Positions 49,852-58,494 of a stretch of DNA of 64,000 nt are shown piece by piece. The stretch's first letter is position 1. The number at the start of each line of letters is the position of its first letter. The notes under the pieces were generated by a model. The model did no database searches. It worked only from the letters and a program-made list of their open reading frames with translations, and was not told where the DNA came from. The position numbers were made by a program, and so were the translations under genes. Origin of the DNA: Pseudoxanthomonas spadix (lineage in GTDB: Bacteria; Pseudomonadota; Gammaproteobacteria; Xanthomonadales; Xanthomonadaceae); the NCBI RefSeq assembly GCF_003703395.1, contig NZ_RDQN01000001.1, positions 372,001 through 436,000 on the forward strand, read 5' to 3'.

Positions 49852-50202
49852 TCAGCTTCCATCTTCGCTGTCCAGGCGTGCATAGATTCGGCCGTTTTCA
49901 ACCACGACTGGATAGACAGCCAGTGGCTTGGTACAGGGAAATGTGGTTGCGGCGCCGGTGCGGATATCAAACGTGCCGCCGTGAAAAGGACATTCAACCT
50001 GGCCGTCGAAAATCTCGCCGTCACAAAGCGACGCTGCACCATGCGTACAAGTATCGTCCGTTGCAAAGAACTCGTCGCCCAGGCGAAAGACGGCGATCGG
50101 CGCTCGTCCAGCCAGTTCCACCAGGGTGCCGCAATCCGGCTGGACATCCGCAGTCTGCGCAAGAAAAGTCAATTCGCGCTGCTTGTTTGCTTGATCAGGC
50201 AC
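49852..50202 (-). CDS. Rieske [2Fe-2S] ferredoxin, minus-strand copy
   Basis: A 116-residue Rieske ferredoxin with ligands Cys52/His54 (CTH) and Cys71/His74 (CPFH). I chose GTG 50202 because GGAG lies about 6 bases upstream; it overlaps the thioesterase stop by 8 bases. The open frame continues to 50298 with ATGs at 50298 and 50229, but those would overlap the thioesterase more. It is closely related to the plus-strand ferredoxin at 53612-53944 and more distant from BphA3, so it probably serves the 54-56 kb oxygenase. Confidence 0.87.
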   Translation of the reverse strand: MPDQANKQRELTFLAQTADVQPDCGTLVELAGRAPIAVFRLGDEFFATDDTCTHGAASLCDGEIFDGQVECPFHGGTFDIRTGAATTFPCTKPLAVYPVVVENGRIYARLDSEDGS

Positions 50203-50698
50203 TCGTGTCTCCGAAGCTTGCCTCGTCATCCAGAACGGCCTGTCCGACGTTGAAATAACGGCCATGCAGTTCCGCGATCTGGCGGTTGTTTTGATCAACG
50301 ACCTTCACCAAGGTGGTGCCAGTGGTGCGGCCGACGTAGGTCACTTCCGAATGTGCGTACAAGTGATCGCCCTTTTTCGCTGGACGCATGAAATCAATAT
50401 GACAGTTTAAGCCGACGGCGGCATTGTTGCGGGTGCTCGACGCATAAGCAAAAGCCGCATCCGCCAAGGTAAAAATGTAACCACCATGGCAAGTGTCATA
50501 GGCATTCAACATTTCCTCGGTTACCGCCATCGACAGCGCGATACGTCCTGGACCACCCGACTCGATTGTAATGCCGAGACCCTCCGATACGCGATCTTTG
50601 GAACGCAGCTTGGCGATGCATCGCTTGGCCAGTGCGTCGGCATGCGACTGGCCCGCAGTGGCGGCCGTGGCCGCAGGTTCGTTGGTGTTCTGTTTCAT
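50195..50698 (-). CDS. PaaI-family hot-dog thioesterase
   Basis: A 167-residue hot-dog thioesterase with the family core YDTCHGGYIFTLADAAFAYASST. PaaI enzymes hydrolyse aromatic acyl-CoA thioesters such as hydroxyphenylacetyl-CoA. Its ATG overlaps the acyl-CoA ligase stop (ATGA, 50695-50698), so ligase and thioesterase are coupled: one makes and the other can remove a CoA thioester. This suggests the aromatic acid is processed while bound to CoA, or that dead-end thioesters are rescued. Confidence 0.88.
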   Translation of the reverse strand: MKQNTNEPAATAATAGQSHADALAKRCIAKLRSKDRVSEGLGITIESGGPGRIALSMAVTEEMLNAYDTCHGGYIFTLADAAFAYASSTRNNAAVGLNCHIDFMRPAKKGDHLYAHSEVTYVGRTTGTTLVKVVDQNNRQIAELHGRYFNVGQAVLDDEASFGDTSA

Positions 50699-52275
50699 TC
50701 AATCTCCGTGTTCCAGGGCACCAGACCTTTTTCGGAACTCAGCCACTTTTTTATTTCCGCTTTCTTGACCTTGGCGTTCGAAGTCTTTGGCAACTCATCG
50801 ACAAATACTACATGTTTTGGCGTTTCCTGCTTGCTCAGCTTGCCATTGCAGAACGCGATGATGTCTGCGGCCGTCGCGTCCTGGTGCGTGGACCGCCGAT
50901 TGACCACTGCCACGACAGCCTCGCCCCATTCAGGGTGGGGCACGCCAACCACTGCCACTTCCAGAATCGCCGGATGGTCGACCAGCACCGCTTCGACGGT
51001 GGTTGGGAACACATTGACTGCGCCTGTGATGATCATGAATTTCTGCCGGTCAAGCAGGTACAGATAACCGCGTTCATCAAGTTGGCCGATATCGTTGGTG
51101 CGCAGCCAGCCGTCTTTCAATACCTCGGCGGTCTCCGCTGGCATGCCCATATAACCTTTCATCATGGTCGTGCCGCGCAGCCAGATCTCACCCTTGGTAC
51201 CGGGGGGCACTGGCCTGCCTTCCTCGTCGCGGATCGAACAGTCGAAATGGAGGCCCAGGCGGCCGACTGACTTCAGCAGCTCCGGCTCCGATTCAAGCGC
51301 GAGTTTGTGGTCCTGCTCGGTGAGAAACGTGACCCAGCCGCCGCTTGACTCGGTCAGCGCATAGGTCTGGATCATCTGGACCTTGAAGCTTTCGCGTGCG
51401 TCGCGGATAAGCTTCGGCGTGGCAGGTGACGAGCCGTAAACCAACACCCGCATCGACGACATGTCGTATTGGCCGGTTTGGTACTCGGTGATCGCGCGAT
51501 GGATCATCGTCGGCACCAGCAGACCCACCGTCACGCGGAAGCGCCCGACATCGCGCAGGTAGGTATCAATCTTGAAGGAACCGTCAGGAATCACCGTGGT
51601 CATGGCGTTGCCGAGGCCATAGCAATTCATGAGGACCACCACCCAGGCGGATGCGGCGGGCATATACCAGACATCATCCGGGTTAAAGCCGAACGAAATC
51701 ACCGAGTGAATGACGCAGTCGGAGCCGCCTCGCTGCGTCAGCATCACGCCTTTGGGAACGCCGGTGGTTCCGGAGGTATAGCTGATGAGCAGCAGGTCGT
51801 CTGGTGCGAGTTCCGGCCATTCGGGCTCGCCCGTCGCTTCGCTCAGCAGCTTTTCATAATCGAATGAAAAGTCGTGCTCACCATTATATCCGATCAGTGT
51901 GATGCCGAGATCTTCGATCTCCTCGCGATGTTCTACAACCATGCTCTTAACGCGTGCATCGACCAGCAAAACTCGCGTCTTGCTGTTCTTGAGAACATGC
52001 TTCATTTCTGGCCATGCGTATTGTGTATTGACGCCGACCCTTGCTGCACCCATCTTCATGCAGGCATAAAAGTGCTCATACACCTCGATGGATTCAAGCG
52101 TCATGATGGAGACGGTCGAACCTTTGCCGAACCCCATGTTTTGCAAGGCGACTGCAAAGCGGTCAGACCGCTCATTCATCTGCTTCCAGGTGGCTTTATG
52201 GTCCCCACAGTAATACGCCACTTTGGTTGGGTAGTTGTTGGCGCAGCGCTTGATCATCTGGCGTAGATAAAGCAT
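50695..52275 (-). CDS. AMP-forming acyl-CoA ligase, second copy
   Basis: A 526-residue ANL-superfamily ligase, clearly the paralogue of the bph-operon ligase at 4329-5912; most motifs match, including YTSGTTGVPKG, VYGSSPATPKLIRDARE and LRTNDIGQLDERGYLYLLDRQKF. The C-terminal catalytic motif reads KTSNAKVKKAE, with Ala where Gly usually precedes the Lys. It is the first gene of the minus-strand island operon. Substrate is not known; an aromatic or aryl-alkanoic acid fits the neighbours. Confidence 0.87.
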   Translation of the reverse strand: MLYLRQMIKRCANNYPTKVAYYCGDHKATWKQMNERSDRFAVALQNMGFGKGSTVSIMTLESIEVYEHFYACMKMGAARVGVNTQYAWPEMKHVLKNSKTRVLLVDARVKSMVVEHREEIEDLGITLIGYNGEHDFSFDYEKLLSEATGEPEWPELAPDDLLLISYTSGTTGVPKGVMLTQRGGSDCVIHSVISFGFNPDDVWYMPAASAWVVVLMNCYGLGNAMTTVIPDGSFKIDTYLRDVGRFRVTVGLLVPTMIHRAITEYQTGQYDMSSMRVLVYGSSPATPKLIRDARESFKVQMIQTYALTESSGGWVTFLTEQDHKLALESEPELLKSVGRLGLHFDCSIRDEEGRPVPPGTKGEIWLRGTTMMKGYMGMPAETAEVLKDGWLRTNDIGQLDERGYLYLLDRQKFMIITGAVNVFPTTVEAVLVDHPAILEVAVVGVPHPEWGEAVVAVVNRRSTHQDATAADIIAFCNGKLSKQETPKHVVFVDELPKTSNAKVKKAEIKKWLSSEKGLVPWNTEIE

Positions 52276-53611
52276 GAAGGTCTCGTCTCCTGTTCTTTGT
52301 TGTCTCGGCGAATATTTATGGGATCACTGAAAATCAAGCCACTGGTCTCCAGCCGCACTGCTGCCAACTTTCCCATTGGCTCCTTTTGCCCGGTCTCTGC
52401 CAGGCTCACCAGCAACCAAGGCGCTTCAGCGACTTCCATCGAACCCGCGAAATACGGGATCTGGACACCCTCTTCGTGCTGGGAGTTCAAAATCGGTGGA
52501 CGCTATATTTTTATTATTTCTACTGTACCTTCGTATCTGTGGCGCGCCTCCAGCTGATGGTTACGGGCCCGGCGCCTCTCCAGAGTTAATCGTCGCGTCA
52601 AGGAAGAGCCCTCACCCAAATGATCGCCGAGGAGACCTAGCCGGTCATCAGGGCGGCAAGCATGAATCATTGACAGGTTCCTGGGAGGCCTCGATGCCGA
52701 GCGGATCAAGCAGGTCTCGGTCCAGTCCGTGCACCCAACCCCGCTGCGCGCGAATCAGAAACTTCATTTTCACGCTTCTGCCGCTGCGCATCATGCTGCC
52801 GCAGCGCGCACAGCGGCTGGACAGGATAGCGGTCGATTCGTCGCTCTTGAGCACCACGCAGGCTTCCTCCCGGCCAGTCGTGCGGTGCTGGTACTTGCTC
52901 CCTCCGAACTTCGGTGGAAAAGTGAAAAATGTCCAGCCGCCAATGAGAGCCTGCCACCTTTCTTTAGGTCTTTAGGACAACCCATTGTACTTTTCAAGCC
53001 CGGCGTGCGCTCCTCGTGCGGATCAGGCAATCCAGACCCCTCGCTGGGCTAGCAGGGGAGGGACACCACCTTCCAATGCCCAATGCACTTCTCGTCTTGC
53101 CCGGTTTTGTCGATAGCGAAACAACCGGCGCCGAGTGCGCAAACATACCAATTGATTGGTATTAATGGTACTAACAATTTTCCGGCGGTGTCAAGCGGTC
53201 TCCCGGAATCCCTTAAACGTACAATTTTTAAATGAAATCAAAAGCTTACGGTATAAAACGCTTCTCGCCGGCGTGGCCGACGCGTCATGATGCGGGTCGG
53301 CGCCTAAAGATCTGCATCTGGCGCTCCACCGGGGCCGGGGGCGGGGTGCCCAGATTCGGGCTGGCGAGGACGTAATTTTGCTCCGGGCGCCCTGGGTCGC
53401 GCGTCCAAGCACGCGATAGCGGGCGGCCGCCTCATTTTTGCTGCAGTGCAATATAGCTCAGCCGAGTGAGGAATGATAAGGTTCCTCTAGAGACGACTGC
53501 ACGCGAGCCCCCCGTCCCGTTAAGGCCTGTACGTGGCGGGATGGTGCGGTACCTAACTTGTAAGCATTGCCATGCTGTCGCCGGCGTAAATGGCTGATGG
53601 GACTGAGATTC
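52276..53611. other. Divergent intergenic region of the second island
   Basis: About 1.3 kb between the minus-strand ligase and the plus-strand Rieske ferredoxin. Overlapping short frames on both strands have no family features, so I call no gene. The stretch 52600-53000 has the look of decayed mobile or coding DNA, but I cannot name it. An 18-bp palindrome lies at 53145-53162, and the DNA around it is AT-rich compared with its neighbours, as expected for a control region. Confidence 0.5.
53145..53162. promoter_or_regulatory. Candidate TetR-type operator
   Basis: ATACCAATTGATTGGTAT is a perfect 8-2-8 palindrome in the divergent control region. Size and symmetry suit a TetR-family dimer. The core CCAATTGATTG recurs at 43176-43186, overlapping the proposed start of the TetR gene of the same island, which supports one regulator binding both places. 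This is sequence inference only. Confidence 0.5.
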
Positions 53612-53944
53612 ATGGGACACATTGAACAAGAGAACCTGGTAGAACTGATCGCGTGTGACGAGGTGGAGGAGGATTTTGGCGCAAAGGTCGAGCGAGAGGG
53701 GGCTCCCCCGTTGGCAGTGTTTCGATTGGGCGACGAGTTCTTTGTCATCGACGATACGTGCACGCATGGTGATGCATCTCTATCGGACGGAGAGTTATTT
53801 TCGAATGGAGAGGTGAGTTGTCCGTTCCATGGCGGGACATTTGACGTCAGAAGTGGCGCCGCATGCAAATATCCTTGTGTGGTGCCGATCAAAACCTACA
53901 GGACCAGGATTATAAATAATTCGGTCTGGATTGATTTAAGTTGA
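53612..53944 (+). CDS. Rieske [2Fe-2S] ferredoxin of the BenA/AntA-type oxygenase
   Basis: A 110-residue Rieske ferredoxin with Cys50/His52 (CTH) and Cys70/His73 (CPFH) and the conserved VFRLGDEFFVIDDTCTHGDASL. ATG 53612 gives the usual ferredoxin length; ATG 53597 and TTG 53567 are in frame but have no better ribosome-binding site. It lies 81 bp before the oxygenase large-subunit gene and is its probable electron donor. BenA-type enzymes usually use a fused reductase (BenC), so a separate Rieske ferredoxin is notable and recalls the AndA-type anthranilate dioxygenase. Confidence 0.88.
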   Translation: MGHIEQENLVELIACDEVEEDFGAKVEREGAPPLAVFRLGDEFFVIDDTCTHGDASLSDGELFSNGEVSCPFHGGTFDVRSGAACKYPCVVPIKTYRTRIINNSVWIDLS

Positions 53945-54025
53945 TTTTTTTGCGGTTTTTGTGTTGCAGGTGGCGGGGGTTTTGCACTTGAACGCGCTTC
54001 AACTCATTGATAATGGAGTAGACAA

Positions 54026-55348
54026 ATGAACATGTTGGAAAAGACGATCCCTTTCCTGGATCAAGCTGAATCCGGGCCACGACGGGTCAGTCGTGAGATA
54101 TTCACGAGCCCCGAGCTTTTCGAGCTTGAGTTTCCCAGGATCTGGGAAAAGGTCTGGGTCTATGGCGCCCATGAGAGCGAGATCGCCAAGCCTCGCTCGT
54201 TCGTTACCCGGTGGGTCGGCCGCGTGCCGGTCATTATCAACCGCAACAAGGCCGGCGAAATCAATGCGTTCGTAAATGTATGTACGCACAGAGGCGCAAC
54301 GCTGTGCCGCGTTTCCAAGGGAACGCGTGCAAATTTTGTCTGCCCGTTTCACGGCTGGGCATTTGACGATAACGGTTCCTTGATCGCCCCGATGAATGAG
54401 CAAGACGCCGGCTACCCCGATGGCTTCGAAAAGAAGGCCCTCGGCCTCAGGCGTTTGGCGGTTGCGAACTACAAGGGTTTTATTTTCGTAACCCTGAATG
54501 AAGAGGCGGAGCCGCTGGAAGATTACCTTGCGGATGCGAAGGTATTCATAGATATTCTGGTGGAGCAGTCGCCCAGCGGGTTGGAGGTCCTCAAGGGGAG
54601 CTCAACCTACACCTTCAACGGCAACTGGAAACTTCAGGCCGAGAACGGGGTTGACGGTTATCATGTTGCGGCCACTCATGCAAACTATGTTCAGACCCTA
54701 AAAAACCGGGCGAGTTCCACCACCAAGGGTCAGAAGACGAAGGCCATGAATGTGGGAGACCTCCCGAATGCCCGGGGTGGTTATTATGACTTGAAGAACG
54801 GTCATACCCTTATCTGGTCGGACTGGACAAATCCTCAGGATAGGCCTCTGTTTCCTGTGAAGGACGAGCTCAAGTCGCGCATGGGCGAGGCAAAGGCGGA
54901 GTGGGCTGTCGGCAGGTTGAGAAATCTGCTCATTTATCCCAACGTGTTTTTCATGGACCAGACCAGCAGTCAGATCAGGGTATTTCGTCCCTTGGCGGTG
55001 GATAAGACGGAAGTGACGATCTACTGTTTTGCCCCCAAGGGGGAGGCGCCAGCGGCTCGTGCGCATCGGATCAGGCAGTATGAGGATTTCTTCAATGCCA
55101 GTGGCATGGCAACTCCCGATGACCTGACGGAGTTTTCCGAGGTCCAGAAGGGTTCGCGGGCGCATGATGTGGTTCGCTGGAGCGACATGTCCAGAGGCAT
55201 GAGTCATGAAATCTTGGGCCCCGACGATCTCGCAAAAGAATTGGGCATCAGTCCGGCGAGTAGTGGTGCAAAAATCGAAGATGAAGGGATCTTCCTGGCG
55301 CAGCACGCCAGGTGGCTGGAACTCATGGGGCTTGAAGGAGAGCAGTAA
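54026..55348 (+). CDS. Aromatic-ring dioxygenase large subunit, benzoate/anthranilate (BenA/AntA) group
   Basis: A 440-residue Rieske oxygenase alpha subunit. The Rieske ligands are Cys86/His88 (CTHRGATLC) and Cys106/His109 (CPFHGW). The catalytic iron site is in NWKLQAENGVDGYHVAATHANY, with His213 and His218. The sequence clearly belongs to the BenA/XylX/AntA group (QSPSGLEVLKGSSTY, MDQTSSQIR, VRQYEDFFN-like SGMATPDDLTEF). The substrate is probably an aromatic carboxylate. Benzoate would need a dihydrodiol dehydrogenase (BenD), which is absent; anthranilate or a 2-hydroxy acid would give catechol directly. A GGAG site precedes ATG 54026. Confidence 0.9.
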   Translation: MNMLEKTIPFLDQAESGPRRVSREIFTSPELFELEFPRIWEKVWVYGAHESEIAKPRSFVTRWVGRVPVIINRNKAGEINAFVNVCTHRGATLCRVSKGTRANFVCPFHGWAFDDNGSLIAPMNEQDAGYPDGFEKKALGLRRLAVANYKGFIFVTLNEEAEPLEDYLADAKVFIDILVEQSPSGLEVLKGSSTYTFNGNWKLQAENGVDGYHVAATHANYVQTLKNRASSTTKGQKTKAMNVGDLPNARGGYYDLKNGHTLIWSDWTNPQDRPLFPVKDELKSRMGEAKAEWAVGRLRNLLIYPNVFFMDQTSSQIRVFRPLAVDKTEVTIYCFAPKGEAPAARAHRIRQYEDFFNASGMATPDDLTEFSEVQKGSRAHDVVRWSDMSRGMSHEILGPDDLAKELGISPASSGAKIEDEGIFLAQHARWLELMGLEGEQ

Positions 55349-55842
55349 TGGCTGTTGCGTTGGAAGCGCGGATGCGCGTGCAGGATTTTATTTCTGCAGA
55401 GATACGTTATCTGGATGACCGGGACTGGGATAAGTGGCTGTCGCTGTTTGATGAGGGGGTGGAGTTTTGGGTGCCTGCGTGGGATTCGGAGCACGAAACG
55501 ACAACCGATCCTCAGAGTGAAATGTCGCTGATATTTTATAGTGGTCGCAGCGGGCTGGAGGATCGTGTATTCAGGATCCGTACGGGCCTCTCCTCGGCGT
55601 CGACACCGCTTCCCAGAACCTGTCATATTGTGAGCAATATCCAGGTCACTGAAGCATCGGGAGGGTATGGAGTGACTGCGAACTGGGTCAGCCACGCTTT
55701 CAAGAATGGAGAAACCACGACGTTTTACGGAGCCTACCATTACCATCTTATCGAAGATGGAAGCGAGTTCCGTATCGGGGCCAAGAAAGTCATTGTGATG
55801 AATGATTTGATTCCCACTGTGCTCGATATCTATAACATTTGA
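55348..55842 (+). CDS. Aromatic-ring dioxygenase small subunit
   Basis: A 164-residue beta subunit of the BenB/AntB type (VQDFISAEIRYLDDRDWDKWLSLFDEGVEFWVPAWD, then SLIFYSGRSGLEDRVFRIRT and PRTCHIVSNIQV). Its ATG overlaps the large-subunit stop by one base (TAATG), and GGAGAG lies upstream, so translation is coupled. It forms the hexameric oxygenase with the 54026-55348 product. Confidence 0.92.
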   Translation: MAVALEARMRVQDFISAEIRYLDDRDWDKWLSLFDEGVEFWVPAWDSEHETTTDPQSEMSLIFYSGRSGLEDRVFRIRTGLSSASTPLPRTCHIVSNIQVTEASGGYGVTANWVSHAFKNGETTTFYGAYHYHLIEDGSEFRIGAKKVIVMNDLIPTVLDIYNI

Positions 55843-55861
55843 CCTTTGGGCGGGTGGCGTG

Positions 55862-56909
55862 ATGTTGGCGATAAGAAAAATTACCGCCGGGCATGGGGGT
55901 CTGTCTGTAGACGATGTGCCTGCGCCAAAGGAGGCCCGCGGCAGCGACGTATTGGTGAAGGTCGAGGCAGCTGGAATCTGCGGTACTGACCTGCTGATCT
56001 ACAAGTGGGGCGACTTTGCGAAGCGGATGAAACTGCCGACCATCATCGGTCACGAGATCAGTGGGGTGGTTGAACAGGTCGGTTCGGACGTCAAGGGCCT
56101 GCGACCCGGAATGCGAGTCAGTCTGGAGAGCCATCTTCCTTGTGGAGTCTGCTACACCTGTCGACGTGGTTGGGCCCAATGTGTGTCCTCATACGCGCTA
56201 TCCAGGCGTCGACTTTGACGGGGGGTTTGCCCCGTTCGTCATGGTTCCGGAAAGTGTGTGTTGGCCGGTGCCGCCTGAAATCTCTCCACTGCAGGCGGCC
56301 ATGATGGAGCCTTTTGGACTGGCGGTACACGCCAGCATGGAGGGTTCCGGGGTCTCGGGATTGAATGTCCTTGTCTCTGGTTACGGGCCGATCGGACTGA
56401 TGAACATTGCAGCTGCCCGGGCATTGGGCGCAAGCAAGGTGATTGCTACGGATGTCCATCCGCTCCGCCTGGCCGCGGCAGCCAGGATGGGGGCCGACGA
56501 ATGTGTCAATGCAGCTGATGACAGTGTTTACGAGACGGTGCGCTCATTGCTCGGTGAGAGAGGGGTCGATGTCGCGATTGACTACTCTGGGCAGGCGTCG
56601 GCACTGAAAGCGCTTATTCAATCCATCACTCAGGGGGGTGAGCTGCGGCTGATGGGCGTTCCCTCGCAGGAGATTTCACTCAACCTGGAAGAGTGGCTCT
56701 TCAAGGGACTTGTGGTCCGTGGGCTTCATGGAAGACGCCTTTTCGAAACCTGGGAACGTTCAACAACTCTCCTCGCCAACGGGCGTGTCGACTTGTCTTC
56801 GCTTGTTTCGCATCGCGTGGCCCTTTCCGATGCACAGGATGCGTTTGAAATGGCCTTGAATGGAAAGTCGTTAAAAATCCTGTTTGAGCCCAATGGCGCA
56901 TGTGCCTGA
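55862..56909 (+). pseudogene. Zn-dependent medium-chain alcohol dehydrogenase, frameshifted
   Basis: Two overlapping frames make one protein of about 348 residues. The first, from ATG 55862, has the catalytic zinc Cys in AAGICGTDLL, the GHEISGVVEQVG segment and part of the structural zinc loop (CGVCYTCRRGWAQC), then runs into a stop near 56219. The second continues with CPHTRYPGVDFDGGFAPFV, the Rossmann segment VSGYGPIGLMNIAAARALGA and the C-terminus. The shift fits a one-base insertion in the TGTGTGT run at 56180-56186. It resembles threonine- or sorbitol-dehydrogenase-type enzymes. If the base is not a sequencing error the gene is inactive; an alcohol intermediate of the island pathway could have been its substrate. 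Confidence 0.85.
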
Positions 56910-57035
56910 GTTATGGTGCTGAAGCTGGCGCACGAGCGTGAGCGTCCCTTCCAGCCAGTCGCGCAGGAGTCTCTTGGCAGGAGCATGACGGGCCGGTAGC
57001 GTTGCGCGCTTCCCTCCTCACGAGCGTGTCCTCGC

Positions 57036-57377
57036 ATGATCCAGCGTTTCGATTCCGGTCCCCGCATGTCCGAGATGACCGTGCATAACGGCGTGGCCTA
57101 CCTTGCCGGTCAGATTGCCGAATCCGGTGGAGACATCGGCACCCAGACCCGCCAGGTGCTTGCCGAGATCGATGCGCTGCTTGCCAGGGCCGGCAGTGAC
57201 AAGTCCAGGATCCTGCGCGCGGAGATCTTCATGGCCGACCTGGCTGAGTTTTCCGGCATGAACGCCGAGTGGGAAGCCTGGGTCGCCCCGGGCCACACCC
57301 CGGCCCGCGCCACCGTGCAGGCGCAGTTGGCAAGGCCGGAATGGAAGGTCGAGATCATCATTACCGCTGCGGTCTGA
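57036..57377 (+). CDS. RidA-family protein
   Basis: A 113-residue RidA/YjgF/UK114 protein with the family opening GVAYLAGQIAES and ILRAEIFMADLAEFSGMNAEWEAW. A conserved Arg in TPARATVQAQL supports deaminase activity on reactive enamine/imine intermediates. It is probably core chromosome and marks the right border of the second island, about 125 bp after the frameshifted dehydrogenase. Confidence 0.9.
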   Translation: MIQRFDSGPRMSEMTVHNGVAYLAGQIAESGGDIGTQTRQVLAEIDALLARAGSDKSRILRAEIFMADLAEFSGMNAEWEAWVAPGHTPARATVQAQLARPEWKVEIIITAAV

Positions 57378-57451
57378 TGCGGTCCCGAGCTGGATGCGGC
57401 TGAGCACCCCGCCAGCGGGTCGCAGCGCCTCTTGGGGAGTCTTCGAAGGTG

Positions 57452-58009
57452 ATGCACGACGACCTCTTCGCCCGGCCCGATGCGCAACTGCTGAGCCTGT
57501 TCTTCGCCCTGATGCCGTCCGCGAGCGACCAGGCGGCGCTTGACGAAGCCGCGCGCCTGCATGCCACGCGCTTTGGCCGGATGAAACCCATCTTGGCAGC
57601 CAAGCGCCATGTGACCTTGCTCTACCTGGGCCAGCCGATGGACGAGCAGATTCCCTCGCTGGTCGCCGGTGCGGGGCGGGCGATGGCGACGATCCAGGGC
57701 GAGTCCTTCGTGCTGACACTGGACCAGGTGGCGGTGTTCGGCCGTAATTCGCTGGTGCTGGCAGCCTCGCAGACCCCACGCGCGCTGGCCGAGCTGGAGC
57801 AGCGCGTGCGCCGTGCGGCCCTGCTCAACCGGCTGCTGCTGGCCAGGGCGCCGGCGTTCCATCCGCACCTGACCCTTGGCCACAACGACGGTCGCCGCGT
57901 CGCGCCGGTGAATTGCCCACCGGTGCGTCTGGCCTTGGATACCGTCGTCCTGCTGCGCGGGGCGGGCGACGCGCCTTACCAGGAACTGGGGCGCTGGTCG
58001 CTGGCGTGA
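57452..58009 (+). CDS. thpR: 2'-5' RNA ligase / cyclic phosphodiesterase ThpR family
   Basis: A 185-residue 2H-family phosphoesterase with the two HxT motifs HVTLLYLG and HPHLTLGH, the catalytic pair of LigT/ThpR proteins, which seal or open 2',5'-phosphodiester bonds in RNA. ATG 57452 was preferred over the preceding GTG 57449. Confidence 0.9.
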   Translation: MHDDLFARPDAQLLSLFFALMPSASDQAALDEAARLHATRFGRMKPILAAKRHVTLLYLGQPMDEQIPSLVAGAGRAMATIQGESFVLTLDQVAVFGRNSLVLAASQTPRALAELEQRVRRAALLNRLLLARAPAFHPHLTLGHNDGRRVAPVNCPPVRLALDTVVLLRGAGDAPYQELGRWSLA

Positions 58010-58494
58010 TCCGGCAGCGACCGGCGTCCGCCGACCTGGGCCATGACCGCCGCCGCGGCCAGCACGACGGCGGCGATCAGGAACGCGGTGGCAATGCAAG
58101 GCAGACTGGCTGCGGTCCGACCGGGGTCGAGGTCACCGCGCCGAAGAGCACCGGCGACAGCAACCAGGCGTAGCGCTAACGCTGTTGTTGGTGCCCCGTA
58201 GCGGGCCATGCTCGAAGTCGGACATTCGCCGGGGGCATCGGCGATTGCGGGGTTGGCATCGCCAGGCCCCATGGCGCCTTGGGCAGCATCGCTGCCAAGA
58301 ACAGCCGGCGGGTCGGTCCCAGCCCCATGCAGGCGATGGCGGTGCTGCAGGCGGTGCTGGCGCTGCAACGCGATGGCCCGCGTGATCCGGGGCGGGCGAT
58401 TCGGATTTTCCCCACGCGCCGGCGCGGCCTGCGCCGATCGCACGGTCTGCCGTGCCTGCGCATGCTGTGGCATCGATATGGCAGGAGGCCTTCG
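58010..58494 (-). pseudogene. Possible decayed membrane-transporter remnant
   Basis: The 485 bp between thpR and comEC hold no intact gene. Minus-strand frames give transporter-like pieces in different registers: a hydrophobic helix ASLPCIATAFLIAAVVLAAAA near 58040-58110 and a Gly/Pro-rich stretch GLGPTRRLFLAAMLPKAPWGL near 58260-58325, suggesting a frameshifted C-terminal part of a major-facilitator-type gene. The assignment is weak; it may simply be GC-rich non-coding DNA. Confidence 0.3.

Noticed and set aside
52254-52490. 78-residue minus-strand frame upstream of the ligase
   Set aside because: It overlaps the ligase start, shows no family features, and looks like the leader region read in frame.
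54026-55348. Calling the second oxygenase a benzoate dioxygenase outright
   Set aside because: The BenA-group similarity is clear, but benC and benD are missing and a Rieske ferredoxin replaces the reductase, so the substrate is left open.
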